Below are positions 6,964 through 12,317 of a stretch of 15,128 nt of DNA, piece after piece (within the stretch, counting starts at the first letter, position 1; every line of letters starts with the position of its first letter). The stretch is from Bacillota bacterium. GTDB taxonomy: Bacteria > Bacillota > Clostridia > Lachnospirales > Lachnospiraceae. The stretch is from contig JAGFXQ010000089.1 of NCBI GenBank assembly GCA_017861355.1, positions 1-15,128 on the forward strand. The letters run 5' to 3'. A model generated the notes under the pieces. It had not been told where the DNA came from. It searched no databases and saw only the letters and a list, made by a program, of their open reading frames with translations. The translations under genes were made by a program, and so were the position numbers.

Positions 6964-6984
6964 TAACAATTACTATTATTGTTA
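6964..6984. promoter_or_regulatory. Putative PerR operator upstream of rubrerythrin
   Basis: This 21-bp site has perfect 7-bp outer arms TAACAAT (6964-6970) and ATTGTTA (6978-6984) around TACTATT. Its first 18 nt are identical to the site overlapping the perR promoter. The shared site and the adjacent PerR gene make peroxide-responsive control of both genes very likely, although binding is not shown here. Confidence 0.8.
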
Positions 6985-7039
6985 TGAAGAATTACGGAAA
7001 GAAAATACTATAATATAACAGTAAAAGGAGATATTCGTT

Positions 7040-7582
7040 ATGAAGAAGTTTGTTTGCCAGGTTTGTGGCTATGTTCATGAAGGAGACAGCGCACCGGATG
7101 CTTGCCCGATTTGTAAGGCAGCGAAAGAGAAATTCACAGAGAAATCCACTGATATGTTTTGGGCTGATGAGCACGTAGTTGGCGTAGCAAAGGGTGTCAG
7201 CGAAGACATTATCAAGGATCTGAGAGATAATTTCATGGGAGAGTGCACTGAAGTGGGTATGTACCTTGCAATGGCACGCGTAGCACACAGAGAAGGCTAT
7301 CCTGAAGTAGGTCTGTATTATGAGAAGGCGGCTTGGGAAGAGGCTGAGCATGCATCAAAGTTTGCAGAGCTCCTTGGCGAAGTTGTTACTGACAGTACAA
7401 AGAAAAATCTTCAGATGAGAGTTGATGCAGAGAATGGCGCATGTATGGGCAAGAAGGATCTTGCAGTTCGTGCAAAAGCTGCTAACTTAGATGCGATCCA
7501 TGACACTGTTCATGAGATGGCAAAGGATGAAGCAAGACATGGCAAAGCTTTCAAAGGATTACTTGATAGATACTTTGCATAA
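7040..7582 (+). CDS. Reverse rubrerythrin (N-terminal rubredoxin, C-terminal ferritin-like diiron domain)
   Basis: This is a cytosolic non-haem iron peroxidase that reduces H2O2, and in Clostridium also O2, to water with electrons from NAD(P)H via rubredoxin-type carriers. The rubredoxin domain comes first, with Cys6-x2-Cys9 and Cys22-x2-Cys25. The four-helix diiron domain follows (about 50-180), with GECTEVGMYL, EEAEH (100-104) and DEARH (163-167). This order is the reverse of classic rubrerythrin and defines the reverse-rubrerythrin group, strongly PerR-controlled in C. acetobutylicum. The 180-residue length is typical. AAAGGAGA (7023-7030) gives an excellent ribosome site. The gene stands alone between its own promoter/operator and the terminator element that begins 4 bp after the stop codon. 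Confidence 0.94.
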   Translation: MKKFVCQVCGYVHEGDSAPDACPICKAAKEKFTEKSTDMFWADEHVVGVAKGVSEDIIKDLRDNFMGECTEVGMYLAMARVAHREGYPEVGLYYEKAAWEEAEHASKFAELLGEVVTDSTKKNLQMRVDAENGACMGKKDLAVRAKAANLDAIHDTVHEMAKDEARHGKAFKGLLDRYFA

Positions 7583-7586
7583 TCCG

Positions 7587-7706
7587 AATACTTAATTTGC
7601 TTATATCTACAGTATATATAACCCCCTCAATTATATATACTTTCCCCTTATATATTGTTCCCAGCATTGAAACAGCCCTGTCTCCCAACGGGGCTGTTTC
7701 TTATTT
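7587..7706 (+). repeat. C-rich-loop/terminator element, copy A (3' UTR of rubrerythrin)
   Basis: This is the first of three related copies. AATACTTAATTTGC is followed by a perfect hairpin GTATATATAA (7612-7621) / TTATATATAC (7631-7640) with the loop CCCCCTCAA. Next is the linker TTTCCCCTTATATATTGTTCCC (written here in two parts: TTTCCCC and TTATATATTGTTCCC), then a terminator hairpin (7669-7700). Positions 7587-7668 match copy B with only a few substitutions and two 1-nt indels, while the terminator arms differ. Unpaired C-rich patches occur in loop 1, twice in the linker and in the terminator loop. Confidence 0.85.
7669..7706 (+). terminator. Terminator of rubrerythrin (part of copy A)
   Basis: GAAACAGCCC (7669-7678) pairs perfectly with GGGCTGTTTC (7691-7700) around a 12-nt loop containing TCTCCC, followed by TTATTT. 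It is the 3' part of repeated element copy A. Confidence 0.85.
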
Positions 7707-7835
7707 GTCTGTAATTGTGGAAGAGCTATAGTATAATATTTATCAATTACCAAAGAATTGTAGCCATGGCTACAGAATAACTATAGATGTAGCTGTATTA
7801 TATGCTTGTAATAAACAATACACAGTAAACAAAGA
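7707..7835. other. Unassigned AT-rich spacer between element copies A and B
   Basis: No open reading frame with a ribosome site is visible in this segment. It holds a perfect 16-bp palindrome (7759-7774) and several weak -10-like hexamers, for example TATAAT at 7732-7737, without a convincing -35. TTGTAG (7758-7763) with TATAGA (7782-7787) at 18 bp is a poor promoter candidate. Because copy B ends in a terminator with no gene before it, this spacer is where a small-RNA promoter would have to lie. Confidence 0.5.
7759..7774. promoter_or_regulatory. Perfect 16-bp palindrome TGTAGCCATGGCTACA
   Basis: The sequence equals its own reverse complement over all 16 bp, in otherwise AT-rich spacer DNA. 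It could be a dimeric regulator site or the stem of a tight hairpin in an RNA ending at copy B. No regulator is identifiable. Confidence 0.4.
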
Positions 7836-7953
7836 AATACTTAATTTGCTTATTTCAATAGTATATATAAACCCCTCAATTATATATACTTCCCCTTATA
7901 TATTGTTCCCCAACATAGAGATACGCCCTGCTCCCACAGGGCGTATCTTTTTG
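7836..7953 (+). repeat. C-rich-loop/terminator element, copy B (orphan)
   Basis: This copy has the same architecture as copy A, 249 bp further on. The hairpin GTATATATAA (7861-7870) / TTATATATAC (7880-7889) has the loop ACCCCTCAA. The C-rich linker follows, then a terminator hairpin of new sequence (7919-7948) with the loop CTCCCA. No gene precedes it, so it either terminates read-through from rubrerythrin or is the 3' end of an independent small RNA. Confidence 0.82.
7919..7953 (+). terminator. Terminator hairpin of element copy B
   Basis: AGATACGCCCTG (7919-7930) pairs perfectly over 12 bp with CAGGGCGTATCT (7937-7948) around CTCCCA. The T run 7948-7952 follows, making it the strongest of the three element terminators. 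Confidence 0.9.
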
Positions 7954-8060
7954 TGTCGGAGAAACACAAGCCACCTTCAAAATCACCCTCAGGGTTATAT
8001 ACAATGTTTTTTGTAGGAGATAGTATAATAGGGAACAATAGAATGAAGGAGGTTATCAGA

Positions 8061-8972
8061 ATGAAGAAAATAGTAGTCTTAATCCTAGGTCTGGTACTTT
8101 TGCTATGCATGGTCTCCCCAGCTCTTGCGGCTAAGAAGGATTCAGCCGGTCCAATCGTAACAGGATCGAATCCCTATGATTATCAGAGAAATACTTTGGT
8201 GGAGAGTAAACTGATCATTCGATTTAACGAAGCGATTCAAAAAGGAAGATTATTCACAAGGATAAATATGCAAGACTCCAATGGTAATGTTGTAGGCTGT
8301 ACTTGCGAGGTGAAGGATAATGTATTACAGGTTTGGCCGAAAAAGAAGCTGAAATATACCTCTGAATATCATGTAGTTGTGCCGGCTGGTGCGGTGAAAG
8401 ATGCCAGTGGAAATGATCTGGAGAAACAATATGCTATGGCTTTTCATACAGAAGGCGAATCAACAGCCAATGGTAGTATAACCCAGGAGCAGGAGGAGGC
8501 AAGCAAAAGTACGCATACAATTGATATCGATACGGTTATGGAAGGTACCTTGAGTAATGCCGAAAAATCCTGTCTAATAGCGTTATTTCAATCCTTTGGG
8601 ATACAGGTTAACAATATTCGTGTGAATGAAATAGAAGAGAATGCGGATGAAAAACCCGAAGAGACAGAAGAGATAACGGATGAAGTAGTAACCGAGGAAG
8701 AGGTTGAATATACGGATGAGGCAAAAGAATATTCTGAGTTCGATTTATATCTGGTGGAGGTTGGACCACAGAAGATACTGGTAATCAAGGCTGTACGGGA
8801 GATAACAGCATTAGGTTTAAGGGAGGCAAAGGATCTGGTGGATGGCGTGGAACGTGGCCCGAGAATAGTAAAGGAGGGTATCGCTTCTGATGAGGCGGAT
8901 CAGTGTTCCCAATGGTTAGAAGAACAGGGAGCCACAACATTAATAGTTGGTCATGGTGAGAGTGCAGATTAA
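8061..8972 (+). CDS. Secreted protein: SbsA-like Ig domain fused to ribosomal L7/L12 C-terminal domain
   Basis: The function is unknown; the domain order is clear. The start at 8061 follows an AAGGAGG site (8046-8052). A signal peptide (1-23 or 24, hydrophobic core, then SPALA) predicts export. Residues about 29-127 resemble an SbsA-type Ig-like domain (Big_5), with GPIVTGSNPYD, LIIRFNEAI and YHVVVPAGAVKDASGNDL. A variable segment (about 130-185) and a very acidic Glu/Thr linker (about 190-225) follow. Residues 226-296 match the L7/L12 C-terminal domain: VIKAVREITALGLREAKDLV (241-260) compared with [20 protein letters not shown] in E. coli, and KEG...A....LEEQGA in place of KEG...A....LEEAGA. 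The L12 N-terminal dimerisation domain and hinge are absent. The gene stands alone. Its -10 may be TATAAT at 8024-8029, with no clear -35. It is followed by a long hairpin terminator. Confidence 0.82.
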   Translation: MKKIVVLILGLVLLLCMVSPALAAKKDSAGPIVTGSNPYDYQRNTLVESKLIIRFNEAIQKGRLFTRINMQDSNGNVVGCTCEVKDNVLQVWPKKKLKYTSEYHVVVPAGAVKDASGNDLEKQYAMAFHTEGESTANGSITQEQEEASKSTHTIDIDTVMEGTLSNAEKSCLIALFQSFGIQVNNIRVNEIEENADEKPEETEEITDEVVTEEEVEYTDEAKEYSEFDLYLVEVGPQKILVIKAVREITALGLREAKDLVDGVERGPRIVKEGIASDEADQCSQWLEEQGATTLIVGHGESAD

Positions 8973-9066
8973 CGATGACTTCATGATAGCTTAGGTTTCG
9001 AACTTATTTTATTTAATACTTAAATTTGTTTTTTCCTATATTATTTATGGAAAGAGATGCTTTGAT

Positions 9067-9120
9067 GTGACCCCCCATAAGTTAGACTAAAAAATCTGAT
9101 CTATGTGAGGTCACTTTTTT
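9067..9120 (+). terminator. Long imperfect hairpin terminator
   Basis: The 20-nt arms 9067-9086 (starting GTGACCCCCC) and 9095-9114 (ending GAGGTCAC) form 15 Watson-Crick and 2 G-T pairs with 3 mismatches, around an A-rich 8-nt loop. Six T residues follow (9115-9120). It likely ends transcription of the secreted Ig-L12 gene. The left arm GTGACCCCCCATAAGTTAGA also resembles termini of IS3-type insertion sequences, so a small transposon relic is possible. Confidence 0.75.
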
Positions 9121-9192
9121 ACGGCATAAATGTGCGGTATTGATTGATATCAAAAATATTGTAATTTAAAACGAACAAAAATACCAATAATA

Positions 9193-9221
9193 TTGACTAA
9201 GGTACTTTTTGATACTATGAT
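9193..9221 (+). promoter_or_regulatory. Promoter of the sugar-acid operon
   Basis: TTGACT (9193-9198) and TATGAT (9216-9221) are 17 bp apart, with one mismatch in each hexamer. This is the only good promoter found before the four-gene operon. The leader to the first start codon is about 88 nt. Confidence 0.8.
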
Positions 9222-9315
9222 AAGAACAGAAACAAACATGAATAATGTCGAATAAGCACAGAAAAGAACTTGAGAAGACAAGTCCAATCATAAAGTTGAA
9301 AATTGAGGTGATAGA

Positions 9316-10062
9316 ATGTTACCGGCAGAAAGACAATTGAAAATAATTGATCTGATCAGTAAGAACGGTTCTGTACAGGTAGATGAACTGGCTAAGATGC
9401 TAGACGTTAGTCTGATGACAATCCGACGTGATTTGGAGAAAATGAAGCAGGAAGGTAAAATAGACCGCTGTCATGGTGGGGCAATTGTGAAGCGAGAAGT
9501 TCCTTATACCGAGAAAAGAGTACTTGAGACGGAAGGAAAGAATAGAATAGCCGAACAATGCCTAAAACTGATTAAGAAAGGTCAGATTATATACCTGGAT
9601 GCAGGGACGACAACCTATGAGATAGCGAAAGAGATCAAGGAGGTACCGAACCTTACGGTAATAACCAATGATCTAGAGATAGCAAGGCTTTTCATGGAGT
9701 CCAATGCGAACCTGATCCTCTGCGGTGGAGTAGTACAAAAGTCAACAGGCAGCATGATTGGTGCAATCGCAAATATGATGATGGATAATTTTCGAGTCGA
9801 TATTGCCTTTATGGGAGCTCAATCCATCGATGATCAGTACAATGTATTAACACCTACAATGGATAAGGCTGTAATGAAGCAAACGATCTGTAAAAATGCA
9901 AAGGAAAAATACCTTGTGGTTGACAGTACAAAATTCGGCAGACAGGCTTTAATTAAAATCAATCACTTCTCTGACTATACCGCAGTAATTACGAATAAAG
10001 GTTTTACCCCGGAAGAAGAGAAGAAGTTAAGAGAAATGAGAGCCACCGTAATTACGGTCTAA
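9316..10062 (+). CDS. DeoR family transcriptional regulator of the sugar-acid operon
   Basis: This is a cytosolic DNA-binding repressor, expected to respond to a phosphorylated sugar or sugar acid. The 248-residue length is typical. The N-terminal helix-turn-helix (about 5-56) carries the DeoR signature: VDELAKMLDVSLMTIRRDLEKM, given here as VDELAKMLDVS and TIRRDLEKM, then GKIDRCHGGA. The C-terminal sugar-isomerase-like effector domain (about 75-233) includes YLDAGTTTYEIA (Asp95) and LILCGGVV. A GAGGTGA ribosome site precedes the ATG. Its TAA stop overlaps the ribosome site of the kinase gene, so it is the first gene of the operon and probably regulates itself and the genes after it. The effector cannot be read from sequence; a four-carbon acid sugar phosphate is the natural guess. 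Confidence 0.9.
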   Translation: MLPAERQLKIIDLISKNGSVQVDELAKMLDVSLMTIRRDLEKMKQEGKIDRCHGGAIVKREVPYTEKRVLETEGKNRIAEQCLKLIKKGQIIYLDAGTTTYEIAKEIKEVPNLTVITNDLEIARLFMESNANLILCGGVVQKSTGSMIGAIANMMMDNFRVDIAFMGAQSIDDQYNVLTPTMDKAVMKQTICKNAKEKYLVVDSTKFGRQALIKINHFSDYTAVITNKGFTPEEEKKLREMRATVITV

Positions 10063-10074
10063 GGAGGGGACAAA

Positions 10075-11379
10075 ATGCCTCAGTGTGTAGTAATAGCTGA
10101 TGATTTGACCGGAGCGAACGCTACCGGCGTATTAATCAGCAAATTAAATTATGTTTCCTATACGGTAATGAATACGGAACGACTGGAGCTGACGAAGCTT
10201 GCAGAAAGTGATTGCGTATTATATCCAACGGACAGCCGGTCAATCGATCCGAAGATTGCTTATAATCGGGTTTTCAACGTAGCTAAGCTGTTGATGAATG
10301 ACAGCGTAAAAGTCTATTCGAAACGTATTGATAGTACGTTACGAGGCAATCTGGGAAGCGAAACCGATGCGTTATTGGATGCTCTTGATAATCAGGCAGT
10401 TGCCATGGTAGTACCCTGCTTCCCGGAAGCGAAACGAATTCTGGTGGGGGGATATCTTCTGGTGAATACAGTTCCACTCCATCGTACCGAAGCGGCCGTA
10501 GATCCCAAGACACCAGTGAAGACCTCCTTGGCAGAGCAGCTTTACAGAGAACAATCCAAGTATCCAGTAGGTTCCCTGTATATCAATGATTTGATGCTTG
10601 GGAAGGAGCATTTGGTTGAGAAGATCCTCGCTTACCGTGCTGCCGGTATCAGAACAATTATCTTTGACAGTATCTCACAAGAAGATATGGAACTGATCGC
10701 AGATGCAGTCATTGATAGTGAAGTTCACTTTGTTAGTGTTGATCCCGGAAGCTTTACGGCAACGATTACCAGAAAGCTGGTAGTTCCCAAAAGTCAGAAA
10801 GCAAAATATAAAATTCTTGCTACTGTCGGAAGTGTGAATCCGGTGGCAAAGACCCAGATAGACGAATTGTTCCTGGCACAAAAGGTACTCAATGTATTTG
10901 TAAATACAAGATTACTTCTGGAGGGCGAAGTGGCTCAAAAGCAGGAGGTTGATCGTGTAATTAAAGAAGTTCTTGAGAACTGCCAAGATTATGAGATCTG
11001 TACGGTGGTCGGTGACGGTATTATGCCGGAAAACCGGATTGATTTTATACCCTACACCAAGAAATATGAATGCTCAGCAGATGAAGTAAGTAATCGGATT
11101 AACAGCTCTTTGGCGGAGATTACTTATCAGATATTATCAAGGAACAAAGCATTTCAAGGAATATATACAAGTGGAGGTGACGTGACAGTAGCGGTAAGCA
11201 AGAGATTTTCGACATCCGGAATTAAGCTTCTGGATGAGGTTGTGCCATTAGCGGCATATGGTGAATTTATTGCCGGTGAATTCGACGGCTTGAAGATTAT
11301 TACTAAGGGAGGAATGGCAGGAGATCGATTTGCGATGAATACCTGTATGAGATACCTAAAAGAAAAATTATATATCTAA
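10075..11379 (+). CDS. Four-carbon acid sugar kinase (DUF1537; DtnK/OtnK/YgbK type)
   Basis: This enzyme phosphorylates a four-carbon sugar acid such as D-threonate, or an oxidised tetronate, with ATP. Family landmarks are present: IADDLTGANATG (7-18) at the substrate domain, KRIDSTLRGN (83-92), the nucleotide-domain TSGGD (365-369) and TKGGMAGD (410-417). The 434-residue length is normal. The ribosome site AAGGAGGGG (10061-10069) overlaps the regulator's stop codon, indicating tight coupling. With a PdxA2-type gene next, and no isomerase, aldolase or separate dehydrogenase nearby, the D-threonate branch (DtnK) is the best fit over OtnK pathways; this is inference. The extreme C-terminus (LKEKLYI) ends within a short direct repeat at the junction with the truncated next gene, so the last residues may not be original. 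Confidence 0.88.
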   Translation: MPQCVVIADDLTGANATGVLISKLNYVSYTVMNTERLELTKLAESDCVLYPTDSRSIDPKIAYNRVFNVAKLLMNDSVKVYSKRIDSTLRGNLGSETDALLDALDNQAVAMVVPCFPEAKRILVGGYLLVNTVPLHRTEAAVDPKTPVKTSLAEQLYREQSKYPVGSLYINDLMLGKEHLVEKILAYRAAGIRTIIFDSISQEDMELIADAVIDSEVHFVSVDPGSFTATITRKLVVPKSQKAKYKILATVGSVNPVAKTQIDELFLAQKVLNVFVNTRLLLEGEVAQKQEVDRVIKEVLENCQDYEICTVVGDGIMPENRIDFIPYTKKYECSADEVSNRINSSLAEITYQILSRNKAFQGIYTSGGDVTVAVSKRFSTSGIKLLDEVVPLAAYGEFIAGEFDGLKIITKGGMAGDRFAMNTCMRYLKEKLYI

Positions 11380-11384
11380 AAGAA
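11356..11384. repeat. 9-nt direct repeat at kinase-pdxA2 junction
   Basis: CTAAAAGAA occurs at 11356-11364 (kinase frame, Leu-Lys-Glu) and again at 11376-11384 (PdxA2 frame, Leu-Lys-Glu), 20 bp apart. It brackets the point where the 5' end of pdxA2 should be but is missing. Short repeats of this kind are typical scars of slippage or deletion, which is inference. Confidence 0.6.
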
Positions 11385-11405
11385 TTAGAGGCAGCCAGAT
11401 GTGTC

Positions 11406-12293
11406 GTGGTCGGAGATCGTAAGGTGCTTCAGAATGCGATTGGTTTTACCAAGGTTCCGTTAACGATAAGAGTAATACAGAAGGTAGAAGAAGGTGATTA
11501 CTCGAAGGGAGTACTTAACCTGATAGACCTGGATAATGTAGATATGAATGCATTTCAGATTGGACAGGTGGATGGAATGTGTGGAAGAGCCGCCTACGAG
11601 TACATCGCAAAGAGCATTGAGCTAGCCAATCATAAGGATGTGGCTGCAGTATCTACAACACCGATTAATAAGGAATCATTAAAAGCAGGAAATGTTAACT
11701 TTATCGGTCATACCGAGATCTTCGGAGCATTGACGGATACAAAAGACCCGCTGACGATGTTCGAGGTTCATGGGATGAGAGTATTCTTCCTCACTCGCCA
11801 TGTATCTCTTCGTAAAGCTTGCGATCTGGTAACCAAGGACCGAATCAAAGATTATGTGAAGCGGTGTAAGGAAGTTCTGGTTAAGCTGGGTGTAACCGAA
11901 GGTACGATGGCGATTGCAGGGCTTAACCCCCACAGTGGCGAGCATGGCTTGTTCGGTGATGAAGAAGTGGATCATGTTACACCGGCGGTGGAAGAGCTTC
12001 AGGCAGAGGGTTATGATGTCGTCGGTCCCATCGGAGCAGACTCGGTATTCCATCTGGCTTTGCAGGGACGCTTCAACAGCGTATTATCCCTTTATCATGA
12101 CCAAGGGCATATTGCAACCAAGACCCTTGATTTTGAGCGCACTATAGCGATTACAGGCGGGATGCCCATCCTGCGTACCTCCGTAGATCATGGTACAGCA
12201 ATGGATATCGCAGGAAAGGGGATCGCCAGTGAAGTAAGCATGGTGGAAGCAATCTTATTAGGTGCAAAGTATTCTGCAAACTTTATAAAATAA
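11406..12293 (+). CDS. pdxA2: 4-hydroxythreonine-4-phosphate dehydrogenase family protein (PdxA2 type), N-terminally truncated
   Basis: This is a member of the PdxA family. PdxA2 versions oxidise D-threonate 4-phosphate with NAD, and the product decarboxylates to dihydroxyacetone phosphate. The three metal-binding histidines are intact: His132 (TRHVSLRKA), His176 (NPHSGE) and His262 (SVDHGTA). GHTEIFG and YHDQGHIATK are also present. Family proteins begin with an ITMGDPAGIGPEI-type segment about 35 residues before VVGDRK. Here recognisable homology starts abruptly at KELEAARCVVVGDRK (frame from about 11376), next to the kinase stop, and no ATG and no ribosome site serves that frame. The coordinates use the first in-frame GTG, which has no proper ribosome site. 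A well-spaced ATG at 11399 is out of frame and stops after 7 codons. It may be a pseudogene, a poorly translated gene or a local sequence error. GntP follows after 24 bp. Confidence 0.72.
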   Translation: MVGDRKVLQNAIGFTKVPLTIRVIQKVEEGDYSKGVLNLIDLDNVDMNAFQIGQVDGMCGRAAYEYIAKSIELANHKDVAAVSTTPINKESLKAGNVNFIGHTEIFGALTDTKDPLTMFEVHGMRVFFLTRHVSLRKACDLVTKDRIKDYVKRCKEVLVKLGVTEGTMAIAGLNPHSGEHGLFGDEEVDHVTPAVEELQAEGYDVVGPIGADSVFHLALQGRFNSVLSLYHDQGHIATKTLDFERTIAITGGMPILRTSVDHGTAMDIAGKGIASEVSMVEAILLGAKYSANFIK

Positions 12294-12317
12294 CGACTCG
12301 ATGAAAGGAGTATCTAA

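Larger units (their letters stand above)
8973..9315. other. Intergenic region between the Ig-L12 protein and deoR-family gene
   Basis: No gene is visible in this region. It contains AATACTTAAATTTG (9015-9028), which recalls the first bases of the repeated elements but lacks the rest of their structure. It also contains the long terminator hairpin (9067-9120), a clear promoter (9193-9221) and about 95 bp of leader before the DeoR-family gene. The A-rich strings ACGAACAAAA (9171-9180) and GAAACAAACA flank the promoter and may be operator half-sites, which is speculative. Confidence 0.55.

Noticed and set aside
7622..7694. G-quadruplex on the minus strand from the C runs of copy A
   Set aside because: The runs are too few and too far apart (about 15-20 nt) for a stable fold, and they are better explained as exposed loop and linker positions on the plus-strand RNA.
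7587..7953. CRISPR array from the two near-identical direct repeats
   Set aside because: There are only two adjacent copies about 249 bp apart, the repeats are about 80 bp with internal hairpins, and no cas genes are present. They fit terminator-associated elements.
7953..8060. Extended start at 7953 for the Ig-L12 protein
   Set aside because: It would begin within the terminator tail of element copy B. The ATG at 8061 has AAGGAGG at ideal spacing and yields a clean signal peptide.
11350..11410. Programmed -1 frameshift joining kinase and PdxA2
   Set aside because: The PdxA2 frame is -1 relative to the kinase, but the junction has no proper slippery heptamer (AAAAATTA does not fit X-XXY-YYZ), and a fusion would still lack the PdxA N-terminal segment.
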